From positions 1,562,519-1,626,518 of the forward strand of contig VUYV01000156.1 of assembly GCA_008711295.1 (NCBI GenBank): a DNA stretch of 64,000 nt, given 5' to 3'. The translations under genes and the position numbers were made by a program. Numbering within the stretch: position 1 is the first letter of the stretch; every line of letters starts with the position of its first letter. The DNA is from Anarhynchus alexandrinus. Its lineage: Eukaryota; Chordata; Aves; Charadriiformes; Charadriidae. The notes under the pieces were generated by a model. It was not told where the DNA came from. It was given only the letters and a program-made list of their open reading frames with translations, and did not search any database. Of this stretch, positions 47,331 to 59,140 are shown one piece after another.

Positions 47331-47780
47331 ACCAATGGCTGCTTAATTCAAATTGCAGCTTCTTTAGAAAATGCTTCTACAAACATTGACACTCCAAAAA
47401 AAAGCTCTCTTTAGCCTTTTATAAGCTAGGAGTTTATTTTGTTAATATTTTTCTGCATGACGTGTTTCAAATGAGAACATTCTGAAAGTAAATTGGCAGA
47501 GTATTTATTGCTGTTTATTTCTAAGCAGCTATAAGCCAATAATAATAGAGAATCCTCTTCAAGTGAAAACTAAATTCCTTTCAGTTAAAATGCTCAGCAC
47601 AAAGTCTGAAGCTGCGTTTTGTCAAGCAGATGCAGAGTGTCACCTTATAACGCCCATGCTAATGGAGTAATAGGATTGGAGCTGCGGCTAGCTACCCAGA
47701 TCATTACGATAATCCTGGCCTGGAGAAAACAATTCTGCGTTAAGCATTACTGCTCTGGAGAGAGTCCATTCCCCGGCTGG
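47330..47780. promoter_or_regulatory. AT-rich candidate conserved element
   Basis: AT-rich with TTTTGTTAATATTTTTC near 47438, CCAATAATAATAG near 47536 and AATGGAGTAATAGGATTGG near 47661. No convincing open frame. It ends at GC-rich DNA near 47780. Confidence 0.4.
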
Positions 47781-50530
47781 CCCAGCCACCTCTGCTGCAG
47801 GCACACGCGCGCACATGTACACAAACACGCTGGGGTTAGCACTTAATCCTCTAACTGCCCACGAATGCCACAAGCATGCAGCAAAACAGAGGTCTGGGTC
47901 CCCCCGCCGAGCCCGGACTCGCTGGGAAACCTCAGGCGCGGTTCTGCCCGATCGCTCCTTCTTAGCAGGGGACGCTGCATGGCGGCACGCGCACGCCAAA
48001 GCCATCCCTGCCCGCTGCTGGGGACGCGCGGCCCCGCACGGCGCAGGCACCACGGGCTGTCCGTGGCAGCGGCTGCAGCTGAGCACCGCCGCAGCACTGA
48101 GCCCCCGGAGCCGCAGGGCTGAGCGGGGACGGGGCTTTGCCCTGGGTGGCACGGAGGGAGTTCAGCCGGGTGGCAATCGGGGACCAGCTGAACCCGGACC
48201 CAGCTGCAGGGGATAATAGCACTGGAAGCACTTCTCTTTTTGGGGGGAGTGTTTGAGGGAGGGGTTAAGCAGAGCTCGGCTTTCTCAGCGAGGGCTGATA
48301 AGGGGCCTTGGAGGTCTGGCTGCTCTCCGGACTGGGACTGTGGGCTACAGCGGAGGTGAGTGGAGCGCCGGGTACGGTCTGTGGATGTGTCCCTGGAAGC
48401 TGAGGTCTCTACTGCAGGCAGCAGCACCTTTCAGCTGCAAACCGCCTCCTTCGGGGCTGCCGCTCAAAGGCAGCGCTTTTAGGAGCAAAGACCAGGCTAT
48501 AAAGTGAGAGCCCTCAGGAACGGTTGAGGGTTTTGTTACTGTTGAGGATTTTGTTTATTCCTCCTGGAAAGTTCCCAGTCCCTGGGGCTCAGGGCAAGCC
48601 GCGATGAGCCTGGCATCCAAGAGGCAGTGCTTCTCGGAGGTTTCTCTATCCCCGCTGGTGGAGCAGCCAGCCCGGGCCCCCTGGGGGAGCCCAGGACACT
48701 GCTGCAGGGGGGCCTGAGCCCCCCGTGTCGCTGCCCTCGCTTGTGCAGCGTGGCCGGCGGCCAGCGAGGCAGCCGGGCTCACTGCAGAGGGGTCTGGAAA
48801 GCGCTGGGAATCGGACCCCCCTGCACACAGCTTTGGGTGCTTGGGGCTGCTCTCGTCTTGTTTGACCAGGGGCTGAAGGGCACCCGGTAGAGATCCGCAG
48901 CACTAAAGCTGGTGGGAGGAACGGAGCTCCCGCCCATAGGGGTGACAGGAACCCCACGGTGCCGTTTGGTTCCGGGGAGCACCGTGCTCCCCGCTGCGCG
49001 GCTGGCAGGGAACCGTCCCGAGGCCTGATGGCGGAGCACCCCTCTATCCCCCTGCACGAGTACCACCTCGTTTCGGCTCGCCGTCAGCAGCGCTGTGCCG
49101 CCAGCCCCCGAGAACTGCTCTGCTGCAGGGGGAGCCGGGCCAGTCCCGCTGCCCGGCCGCGGCTGTGCTCGCTGGGTGGCAGTGCCCGGGGGTTTCCACC
49201 TGGCTGTTTGCTCTCCTGCTGCACATCCCTCCAGACCTGCTGGAGCTCTGACCGTCCTGATATCATTTCTACTACATGCAATAGGCGTGCAGCAAAAGCT
49301 CCTCTGGCAAGAGTGAAATAGTGGTGCTGCTGCCCGTGCTGGGGGCAGGAGGTATCTCGGAGACATCCACCCGCTCGACTGGCAGTAGATTTCCTCCAGA
49401 AGTGTGAGCAGATGCTGGATATGTGACTGCTTATACTGGGTTTTCCTTAGAGCTGGGCAGCATCACGTGTGCCCGTGACACCTCTGCAGTGACGCCCCAA
49501 CACAAACCACTGCGCCCGGTGGGAAAGGTGCCGAGCCGGGCGTGCAGGACCCGGCACAGGGCTACAGGAGCTGCAGTGGCGATTTTCCTGCCTTGGTGTC
49601 TTCTGGCAGCAGAGGACGGGGCAGCGAACACCCCCGCTGGCTGCCGGACCGGGTCCCGCAGGGCAGCGCTGCCCCAGCCTGCGGAGAGAGGCGACCCCTT
49701 CCCAACCACGCAGAGTCAAACAAAGGGGCAGCCAAACCACAGGGTTCAGCTTGGTTTGACCTGCAATGACGAGGAACGGGGCTGGTGGCAGAGGAAGGAG
49801 CAGAGAGACTCCCGAGCGCGCCGGAGAGCCCGGCAGCTGCGGGCACTGGGCGGTGTGGTGCGAAGTGCTGCGCTGTGCTTTCCCAGTCGTGCACCCAGCA
49901 AGGCTGCGGCTACGAAACACGAAGGTTAAGAGAGGAAGGATGCCAAACCGCTAACAAAACAAACCCTGCTGGTGCAAGGAATCCCAGAAGCGTCTGGAAT
50001 TTGCTTGTGAAGCTGGGCAGCCCCTGCTGCCCATCTGCTCTTCTGGTCTCGCCATTCACACGCTCCTTTTCTCATTATTTTAGGAATTAAAAATCGCAAC
50101 AGCTTCTCTCCAGGTTTGAAGGGAGCGCAGGGAGGCGACTGAAGGGACTCCCTTTGCTCTGAGCAGAGCCTGGTTCGTGCTTCCCGCGTCTCACCCAGCC
50201 CGATTCATCGCCCCTGCGAGGTCGCCTCTCCAGAAGCGTGAACAAGCCCACCTGCGGGGCGGGAACTCGCTCAGCGTAGGATTCGAGGCTGGTCCGGTCC
50301 TCCTCCTTCAGAACGGGTCATATTTGGCTCCCGGGGTCCAGCTGGGACCTGACCGCAGCCCAGCACTTCCCCAAGGAAAGGAGGATCAGTCGCTTTGATC
50401 TCCAGCGGCTGCAGAGATGATGTTGGAGCCATGTGTGACGGTGACAGGCACTACCTGTGCCCACCGTAGGTGGGCTGCGGGGGGTTGGGGGGGAGCAGCC
50501 GCTCACCAGCCTGCGGTTCTGATCCCATTT
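47780..50530. other. Long GC-rich noncoding stretch
   Basis: The longest GC-rich interval without an AT islet. Overlapping frames reach 195 codons with no domain. A G-quadruplex-type G-run cluster lies at 50472-50493 (GGG, six G, seven G with short loops). Nothing gene-like is supported. Confidence 0.4.
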
Positions 50531-50720
50531 CCTAAATTGCAGGCTTTGCGCATGCCACAGGGCAATTACTAAAGGAAAAATCCTTTTATCCAGAATACAG
50601 TACTTTGTTAATCTGATTACTTGTTAATTGCTCCAATTTCACTGGAAGTGGGAAAGCTCTACATTTTAACCATTGGTAGGCTGTCACCGAGTCGGTGACC
50701 TGCTTTCCCAGCAGGTTCAC
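50530..50720. promoter_or_regulatory. AT-rich candidate element with perfect inverted repeat
   Basis: CAATTACTAAAGG near 50562 and TTGTTAATTGCTCC near 50621 supply homeodomain cores. At 50683-50699 lies a perfect inverted repeat, GTCACCGA and TCGGTGAC around one G. Confidence 0.4.
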
Positions 50721-52640
50721 TCAGCGTTCCCGGTCACTGCCCCATCACTGCACCCCTGAAGGCTCTGACAGTGTGAGCAAACCCAGAGAAAAATATCTTC
50801 TCTCGGAGCAGCCCCGAGTGCTGGGGCTGGTGGAATTCACCACCTTCAAGTTCAGGCTCTGAGTGAGCATTTACCACACGTTACCCACGGACCGACGCTG
50901 GGGACGCAGACCTCGGGGGCACTCTGCGCTGGGCTGTTTGTACAAGCCACTTTGGAAAAGAGGGCAGGTTTCTATGAAGAACGCGTTCCAGCTGCTGACA
51001 CACAACGCTATTACTAAAACTGGAAAGGGTAGTGCTTGTATGATCACCCTTTATCTTTATTGCTTCCTCAAAGAGTGAAGAAACTTGATTAAACTCATTT
51101 TTAACACTGCCACTGGAGTCCGTGGGAGTCTTCCCCACTCCTGACAGACCTGGCTAATTGCTGATTGCGACGAGCTGCGGTTTCCCTCATGTCCGAGGGG
51201 AGAAAGGCTTCAAGACCGGACTTCTGTGATGGTGGAATTCATTTGGCGCTCTGCGGCCGCTGAGCGGGACAATGCCAGCTCTGCCAGTGTCACCCCGTGC
51301 CACCGGGAGCCACCATCCCAGCCGACCAGCGAGTCTGGGCACCGAGCCCGGCTCGAGCTCTGCATCCCCCTCGTGCTGGAGGAGCCGCCAGCAGACACCG
51401 CGGTACCCATTAACGCCGCTGCATTCCTGAGGTGGTGCCTGGCCTTGGTGGGCACTGGTGCCATGCCTGCACCCTGCCAGTCCCACTGGGAGCTCCCCTG
51501 GGGCTGTTCCACTGTGGGGCAGAGGCAAGTGTGCCCATGTCCTCTACCCGAGAGGTTGTTCCCAAACCAGGGTCCTCACGTGGCCTGAGGACTCCCCTTG
51601 GCACGGCACAGCGAGTGTTCACTGCTCGCGTGTATGTGTTTGAGGTTGGGCGTTTTCCAAGCGTGGTGCTCCGATCGCCGTGCTGGGGGGGGGGAGGGCA
51701 ATCAGCAGCATCGGCGAGGGTCTCCTTGGGCCTGTGGAACATCAAACCCCCAACAAAACACTTCCATGTGCGCCTTCCCGCTCCCTGCATGTCAGTCATG
51801 CTTTATTAATCCATTGGCCGGCATGAACGTTGCTGTCCCCACAAGTGTTCTTTCATGTTTGCCTACAATCTCAATGTCATCGCACAAAATCAAGAGTAAT
51901 TATGAACAGATACCAGCCCCTCGCTCTCCCTCCCCCTCCTGACGGCTCCTCAACATCTGGTTTCCACAACTGCTCTCGGGGGTGCTCGGAGCCGCGGCTT
52001 CGGAGCACAGACCCTCGGAGCAGCTCTGCTGAGAATTAACCTCTGCTCCCCATTCCCTCCCTCCCCCCCCAATAATTTTTCATTTTGATCGGCGATCAGC
52101 ATCGAGCAGGTTTCAGTCCCCCAGCGCACCGTTCCAGCCGGGCTCATCCCGGGTGTTCTGGCAGCACAGAGACAGAGCACCACCCCATCAGAGGGACCTC
52201 ATCTGCCCCGTCCCGCAGCAAACCCCCTCTGTCCCGGCTCTGTCCTGGCATCCTTTTGCCATCCCCATTTGCCATTTCAAATTCTGGATTTAGAGTACCT
52301 GTGCAGCCTGCTGGCTGCAGGGCTCGGGGGAATAAATGCCGCCATCCCCATGTGCGGAGAATTTAACCACTGTCCTTCTACCAAGTCTTTCTGTTTGGAT
52401 CGACCCGCTGTCGCACCGAGCGGACATGGATTTCTGATCAGAGCATCTTGTTTGCTCCCTGTGCCACTTGTCGCTTTCACCTTCCTCCAAAGAAAGTCCC
52501 CTGAAGTGTCCGTGGAGTTGGGCATAGCACCTCTCCTTGGGTTTCTCCAGGAGTAAGACCAGAGCAGGTCTGAGGTCTGTCCCAGTCCGCCCCGGGCAGC
52601 ATCCCCTTCCCACCACTGCCGGCTATCAACCCCAAACTGG
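50720..52640. other. Mixed GC-rich noncoding stretch
   Basis: GC-rich with AT pockets at about 51000-51120, 51795-51910 and 52050-52095. No gene, RNA gene or mobile element recognised. Confidence 0.4.
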
Positions 52641-52970
52641 AAAATGCTGGATGCATTGAACACTTCTCGAGTTGTTTGAAACTGTTCATGTTTATGTTTG
52701 CAATAAAAGCTGAACAGGTGCTGGCAATTTAACTAATCAGGTACCATCTACATCTCCTCTGAACTGATTCCTTTGCCGTACGCTCCAATGGCTGCTTGGC
52801 CGTCCGACAGCCTGCAATTATGCAAACATCCCGATTCACATGGTCCTTATTACGGGCACAAGATGTGCCGTAATCCTGTAATTTTTGCTGAGGCCTGGAA
52901 CTTGCTGCATCAGCTTTTTGGGCCCCTGGTGCAGATGATTTTTCCTTTACTGCCCTTTTAGGTGGGAAGG
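52640..52970. promoter_or_regulatory. AT-rich candidate element with hairpin and POU site
   Basis: An octamer-like ATGCAAA at 52820-52826 precedes a near-perfect inverted repeat at 52849-52874: ATTACGGGCACA, AGA, TGTGCCGTAAT, with one bulged G. Another TAAT-containing run follows. Likely regulatory, by inference. Confidence 0.45.
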
Positions 52971-53640
52971 GGCTCCGAGGGGTCCCTGCGGCGGCAGGGC
53001 GGTGGGTGCCTTTAGAAAGGCATCACTAAGAGTCCCAAGCGTTTTCCTGACGATGCTCAGCGTGGTTCGGTGCGCCAGGCCGCCTGCGGGGACCAAGGCG
53101 GGGGTCTGGCTCAGAGTGGCCCCGGGTGCCGCGGCCACCGTCCCCCCTCCTGAGCTCACGAGCTGAATTTCCCTACTGGAAAGAAAAACTGCATGACCCG
53201 CTGGCCAAGTCTATCTTGCCGCCATCGGTGGGGATGTTGCATTGGGCCGATGGAGGTGCCAGCCGTGCTGCGCACACCGGTGTTGGCTGTGCCAACAGCC
53301 GGGTCAGAGCGACGCACACAGCGACGACGATGCGACCCCAGAGCCACCTCAGTGGGAAAAAAAAAAAGTCAGATAATTACAACTTTTGTAAAGAAAGCAA
53401 CCGCTCCACCCCTCAGCAGCCCTGGCCCAGCGGCAAGGTTGCGGTTTCACTGGTACGTTCATTTCTTTTGCCGAGCAGAGGACACCGTCTGCCGCCCTCT
53501 CCTCTCGCAGGAAAGGGCTTTCGGGTCCCCCCACCCGCACGGTCCAGAGGGGCGGCTGCAGTGACGGGCGATGTGCCCCGGGCTCTGCCCGGGTACCGCT
53601 GCCTTCCACTGGCCTGGGAAACACAGGTTGCGTTTAAAAT
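52970..53640. other. GC-rich stretch carrying a dispersed duplication
   Basis: GC-rich DNA with an 11-A run at 53357-53367. It holds the first copy of the 35-bp perfect duplication. No coding function is recognised. Confidence 0.4.
53162..53196 (+). repeat. 35-bp perfect dispersed duplication, copy 1
   Basis: Identical base for base to 59242-59276 in the same orientation. It begins GCTGAATTTCCC and ends AAAACTGCATGA. The flanks differ from the first base outside. It is not part of any repeat family I recognise. Shared constraint, an ancient repeat relic, or recent local copying would each fit. Confidence 0.9.
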
Positions 53641-53870
53641 GAAAGGAGGAAAAGGGGAAAAAAATCTATTAGACATCATGCATTTAACCAATTCCGACTT
53701 GACCAGAATCCAATAAAATGCAGTTCATACAACATTTTTATTGCTAATTGGTTTGACTCTTAAAATTTAAATGCATGAAGTTACTTTAATGACGGACAGA
53801 GTGGACCTTGTTAACCTTTAAAAGGGTCTTAATTCATTTATATACCTCCTAAAACGCTTTGCACTTCTCC
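53640..53870. promoter_or_regulatory. AT-rich candidate conserved element
   Basis: AT-rich islet with TTTTTATTGCTAATTGG near 53734, AAATTTAAATGCATG near 53764 and TCTTAATTCATTTATATACC near 53826. Bounded by CpG-rich DNA at 53870. Confidence 0.4.
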
Positions 53871-54370
53871 CTCCGGTGCGCGGCCCTTGCCGTCTTGGCC
53901 GGTCTCCCGCGCAGCCCCCGGCGCGCTCCTGCTGCGCGTGGCCGCAGAGCGCCTCTTGGAACAGGTTATGAAACGCAAAAGGCGGCAGACGCGGGGGCCA
54001 GCAAAGCGTGGCCAGCGCTGGCCGGGGGCACAGGCGCCGCTGCGGGTGAGCGCCCACTGCGGGGGGGTCTGGGACTCCCCATGCGCCTTTCTGCAGGCGG
54101 TGTGTATCTTAGGTCCGTGCTCCCAACGCGGCGAGGGGCAGAGGGTGGCGGGGAGCCCCGAGGCGGGTGTGCAGCCCGCGGCGAGCGGAGGCGTTGGGTG
54201 GGCGCTGCAGCCCGGCGGGCGCAGGGGAGGCGGATGAGGCTCTGGAGCAGCGGAGGCTGGTGCAGCCCCTCTTGCTCCTTGGAGGTCTGCTTCCCGGGAC
54301 CCGGCGTTGCCGCCGCTGGTGTTTTCACCACGGCCCAGGGACCCCTGCCGCGCACAGGTCCTGGTGTGTT
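53870..54370. other. CpG island-like stretch
   Basis: CpG-dense, mainly 53870-54240. Overlapping alanine-, arginine- and glycine-rich frames without domain. It could be a promoter or orphan island. Confidence 0.4.
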
Positions 54371-55250
54371 ACACACTGTCGAAGGTTTTCTATTTAAATG
54401 CAAATTTTGACTTTTCACTCAGTAGCTCGAGAAAGTTTTTCACACCGGAATGAGGGTCACGATAATAATTTATCCACAGGCCTCTTTCTACAATTACTAT
54501 TTGTACAAGAAAAGTGTTGATCCTTGGGTGGGTGGGTGAGGACTCCCGCAGCAGAGTCAGGCGGCCGAGGGAAAGGCGGGAGCACAGCCACGTCAGCGTC
54601 CGGACGCGGTTGTTTCCTTGGGATAATCTCAATGCACGGACATCGCTGGGAAAAAAGCGCTGCGCTGTGCAGGAGTCGCACCGCTAACGGTGCCGTTGGC
54701 TGCTGAGGGGTCAGGCACTGTGTCTCTGGCTGTGGCAGAGCTCCCGGGCAAGGGCAAAACGGCACCAAAACCCACAAATCGGCTCTGCAGACCATCTGGG
54801 GGAAAGAATGCTCCCTGTTGGGGTTTGGCAAAGTACCTGTCCTCTCGCCTTGGCTCAGTGGGACACCTCAACTGCAGCACACTGCATTTGTCAGTCTCTA
54901 GGAGTCTGCCTGACATCCCTTTATAATTAATTACTTAATGACTGGCACAAGTGGGCATCTTATGTTCCTCAGAGCCATAATGAGAGTTCACAGTCAGCAA
55001 GAGACTGGATGGGAGACAATGCCCCAGGGAGGGTTAAGCTGGCGGGAGACCTGGACCGGCAAATTACCTCCCCACAACCTGAACCCCACCGCGCTCCCCA
55101 GCCCGTGCCATCAGCATGGCTCATCCCGTGTCACCAGCACCGCTTGCCAGAGGCCACAGAGAGGGTCCCAAACCCAACCACTCGGTGCTTTATCTTTCCC
55201 CGGCCCACCTGGGCGAACGCTGGCACAGCCCCTGAGACTGAGCTGTCCCT
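54370..55250. other. Mixed noncoding stretch
   Basis: AT-rich pockets at about 54380-54520 (with ATGCAAAT at 54399-54406) and 54915-54945 flank GC-moderate DNA. No gene seen. Confidence 0.35.
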
Positions 55251-55800
55251 TTGAAATGTGCAAAATGCAGCTTAATTAAAATCACACAGAAGTTACATCA
55301 TTAAATAATGTCATTGTTTCAAAGCCAAGCAGTCAGAGTTACCAAATGTTAAAACTGCGGTGGCTGTTGCAATCTTAATTCTGTTCGTTTTGCTCAGCTG
55401 CACCAAGACAGAGCCCTTAACCGTGTGATGCATGCTGAACTTCCTACGGTGCAACTCTTTTTCAATATTTATCTTATTCTCATTCTTCAGTACACAGCCC
55501 CTGCCAGAGTTACCATGTTTAAAACCGTGCTTGGAAGGCAGAGTGTTTATTTGATGCGCCAGGGAGGCTTTTCTGCAAGGCACATCATCACAGTGTTTGA
55601 TATACACACAAATGTATCTTCATTTATCTCTGAGCCTTCTTACAAGGTACCGGGGATGATATTTCACAACGTCATAAAAAAGGGCAGAGATGCAAGAAGA
55701 TTAAATTCAGCGGTTTCCACTAATTTTGGATATCCAGTAAGTAGCTCCTGTTTTTTTCCAAACACTGAGCATTCACAGCATCCTTTTCACTCGTGATCAG
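55250..55800. promoter_or_regulatory. AT-rich candidate conserved region
   Basis: About 550 bp of AT-rich DNA. A 123-codon plus-strand frame (55425-55796) crosses it but resembles no family I know and lacks a good initiation context. Read as noncoding regulatory DNA. Confidence 0.35.
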
Positions 55801-56720
55801 AGGGTGAATCTGGGCTGACTTTGGCCGTTCGCTCTGAGCTCCCGGCAGTCGCAGCCCGTGGCCCCAACAGCGGCCGCCCGCGCGCAGCCCACCCCGTCTG
55901 CCAGCGTGGACCAGAGACGGAGAACCCGCAGAGACGTGCTGCACCCCCGAAACATCAGCCCCCCTTTCTGTTGCCGTTATCCCCCGCTTCGTCCCCACGT
56001 CCCGTCTGGCAGCCCACGCCAGGTTCCCGTGGGCAGCAGCCGCCTCCTCGGGCAGCCCCAGCCCCGAGACGAGGGGCTCGGACCGAATTGGGCAGATCTC
56101 CGGCTGACTGAACGGCGCGCGAAGCATCGGGCCCAAACCCCATTAGGGCAGAGGATTAAGAGAAGTGGAAAAAAATAGAAAGCCCATCGTGTGGCATCAT
56201 GTCACCCCCTCCCTGGTTCATCAGCAGGACAGGGATTATCTGAGCGCCCAGCCCACGTGCAGCCTCTGTTTTTCATGTGACCTGCGGAGCCGGCAGCAGA
56301 AGGGACAGGACTCTCCCGGGCAGCTCTCTGGATAGCTGGGGGCAGCCAGAGGGACAGGAGATGAGTTTGCCGGGCACCCCCCAGCCCCACTCTGGAAGAG
56401 ACAATGCTCTCTGCCCTCATCCTCTGCTCTTTCCAGACACGCTCTCCCCGCTCGGCCGGCGCAGGCAGCCCGGGACAGCGGCTGAGAGGTTGGCAGGGGA
56501 GAACGGGCACCTTGCAGGGCACAGGGAACGGCCGGCACCTCGAGCGAGGGCCCGCGCGAGTCGCGTCCCCGGCACCACGCGCTGCGTCGCCCCGCGCGGC
56601 TCGCTGCCAGGAGAGGGGAAGCGGCACCGCTGCCCGCGCGGCCTCCCCAACCCCGCCACCGCGAGACGCGCCACCTCCACGTACCGCCGGAGCCACAGAA
56701 AAGGGATCTGGAGCCGAGGT
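55800..56720. other. CpG-rich noncoding stretch
   Basis: CpG-dense at about 55850-56100 and 56430-56700. No recognised gene. Confidence 0.4.
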
Positions 56721-57235
56721 CACATCCTTTTTCTAATGTGAATTAGTCTGAGCACTAAATGAGTTCAGACTTAATTGTAAGCGTTTTCTGTTAACTAAGC
56801 AAGAAATCTTATAATAACACAATAAGGTGCCATTTCACAGCATCCAAATGGAGCAATAAGCTAGTGCCTCATTTGTATGTATTTTTTTTTTCACAGTGAT
56901 TGCTGACGCTGCTGCTTTTAATATATTCACATTGGCACAGCCATTTGCATTCAGATGCAATTATGAGTTAGAAACTCCCTCCCTTCTGCAGGCTCCAGAA
57001 AGGGAGAATTTCAGCCCAGAGACACGTTACTGTTCATTTTGTGGGGTCTAATTAAGGAGTCTGCTCTGGCAGGAATCGAATTCCTATTGTTACCAAAGGG
57101 AGCGTCCTGCAAAGAAATAGATTAAATTAAACCAAGCCTTTAAAATTCTTCCTTTTTTCTCCGCAAAATCTTATTGATCTTGAGCAGAAATAGTTGTTTC
57201 CTATGGAAATAATGACCCTTCGGGGACAGAGGCCA
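56720..57235. promoter_or_regulatory. AT-rich candidate conserved element
   Basis: About 500 bp, sharply AT-rich between two CpG-rich stretches. It includes an inverted pair AGGAAT, CGA, ATTCCT at 57071-57085, a T-run near 56881-56890, and homeodomain cores such as CTAATTAAGG near 57048. Regulatory role inferred. Confidence 0.4.
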
Positions 57236-58600
57236 AAAAGATGCATGAACCGCAGCCGTTCCTAAGGAGCGCTGTCAGGCTGCAGCTGTGCCACACACAC
57301 AGTCTGCCGCCGGACAAGCAGCGCCGAGGTCCTCCACGCCAAGGAGGGCTCGAGGTCGACGGCAAAGCCACCGCAGACCCTGCCGCCACCGAACCTCACC
57401 CCAGCCTGGAGGCAGCGATGGGGTGTGCCGAGTCCCGCCGGCGGCGGGGGGGGACCGGGCTGCCACAGGGCCAAAGGCGGCGCGGACGCTCGCGGCAGCG
57501 TCCCCGCGGGAGCAGCTGGGCTGGGCGGCCTCCCCGCTCCGGGCTACGTCCGTGAAGAGACCCCAGCGCGGGGGAAAGGGCGCCGGGGAAGAGATGGCGT
57601 CTGTGAACCTCCGATATTGACAGGCCACAGCACGAGGCTGCGTGGCGCGGGCCGCTCCGGGACCGGAGGTGTCCCCCACTTCCATTGGCGACGCTGCTGC
57701 CGGCAGGCCGGCTGTACGAAAAATCGCAGATATAGCTGCTGGCGCTCTGCCTGGAACAAGGGCCCCCCATGTCCCCACCAGTGGCAGCTGTCCCTTGGCC
57801 CCTCCTGGTCAGCCCCCCTCCTCCCCCAGCCTATGCACCCAGTGAGATTCCCACGGCTCCAAGGGAAGCCTGTCGTCTCCTAAATGTTTCTCCCCAAGAA
57901 AAAGCCCCCACCTGGGCTTGGAGAGGCGAATACCCCCTGTCCTGACACCCGCAGCCCGCACCTCTGCCCGGGAGTCCGGAGGACACCCCTCGCCCTGCAC
58001 CCCCGTGCTGCTTCAGGGGGGCCTGGGCAGGTCCCAGCTGCCTGCGGAGATGGCAGCACCATCCAACATCTCACACACGTTCCCCATCACTCCCTTTCCC
58101 TTTGCCATGGGCTCTATTGACAAGATGCCACAGAAGAGCGATGGGAAGGCAGCACATCCCTCTGAACCCTCTGATTTCCACCTGTGGAACTAAAGCAGCA
58201 AATGAAAGAGAGAAGAGCAACATAAAGAAACCAAGAGAGGTTCAAGCTCCAGCACGGGATGGAGGTCCCCTCCTGCAGGGCAGGCTGGGGCGGGAAGAGC
58301 AGCGAGGCTCTTGCCTTGGCCGTAGGCACCGAGGCCCAGCCATGCCAAAATCCCACCCCGGCCAGGGAAACCTTGGCACGACCGTGGGAGCCGGCGAGAG
58401 CAGGAACCTCAGGTGGACCCTCGAGATGGGCACCAGCCTCTTCTGCCGCAGCGGGGCCAGAGATGGACTCTCAGGTGCTGGCGGGTGGCAACTGGCCTCC
58501 TCTGCCTCCTCTGCCTCCTCCTCCTCCTCCTCTCGCCAGGAGGGAGAAGTAGCAGAGGGAGGAGGAGGAGGAGAAGATGGTGTAATTACTGCAGCACCTG
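57235..58600. other. GC-rich stretch with purine-pyrimidine inverted repeat
   Basis: CpG-dense at 57330-57680, then GC-moderate. Near its end a pyrimidine tract and a complementary purine tract form an inverted repeat at 58514-58573. No gene supported. Confidence 0.4.
58514..58573. repeat. CCT/AGG inverted repeat
   Basis: CCT-unit tract at 58514-58533 faces an AGG-unit tract at 58554-58573 across about 20 bases. The arms could form a hairpin or triplex. Confidence 0.8.
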
Positions 58601-58960
58601 AGATCTCATAAAGAGTGCCATGTAGATTACCTCCTCCCGACAGGCTGGAGCTTTGGTTTATAGTTTACACCAGCATATATCGAATTAACCTCAGAGAAAA
58701 AGGTTAAACTATCAATCACGAACTGCAGTTTAAAGAACTGCATTCCCCGTGATATATGGCACTGGCAGGCACGTCAGAACTAAGCCAAAGACTGCTTAAA
58801 AGTAACTGGGGATAATGGGCCCGGCTCCTTATGGAGATAGATGTGCAGTGTGTTGACTTTAATATGCTGCATAAATGAGACCCCGGTGTGGAAATATTGC
58901 ATCACAATGTAAAACAATTTCCTCTATTCAAACAACCTCTAAGTAGACTTCTCCTATTTA
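58600..58960. promoter_or_regulatory. AT-rich candidate conserved element with paired motifs
   Basis: Contains TTAACCT and AGGTTAA inverted across nine bases (58685-58707), then the palindrome AACTGCAGTT at 58721-58730 with a second GAACTGCA just after. The paired AGGTTA half-sites resemble nuclear-receptor half-sites. Function inferred. Confidence 0.4.
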
Positions 58961-59140
58961 ATATTCGCTGGGCGGCTCGGCCGGCTGCGGGCTGCCCTCG
59001 GCCGTGGCGGAGGTGCCAGCGGGGTGCGGGAGGGCACGGCGGTGACGGGGGGACCCGGAGCTGCGCCGGGGCCGGGGGGACCCGGGTCAGGGAGCACCGG
59101 GCAGCCGCTGGCGCTCGCCTGGACCGGGGCCTCCGCTAGC
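58960..59140. other. CpG-rich stretch with G-quadruplex motif
   Basis: Extremely GC- and CpG-rich. Four G-runs with loops of 2, 4 and 3 bases at 59068-59092 meet the usual G-quadruplex pattern. Confidence 0.5.

Noticed and set aside
50683..50699. CACCGAGTCGGTG resembles the last stem-loop of a Cas9 tracrRNA
   Set aside because: Only 13 bases match, with no array, no other tracrRNA part and a vertebrate setting; coincidence.
55425..55796. 123-codon frame in an AT-rich islet
   Set aside because: More normal amino-acid composition than the others, but no recognisable family, poor start context and no supporting signals.
57593..57619. Short coding start (ATGGCGTCTGTG) in a CpG-rich stretch
   Set aside because: The frame closes after eight codons and no splice donor precedes the stop.
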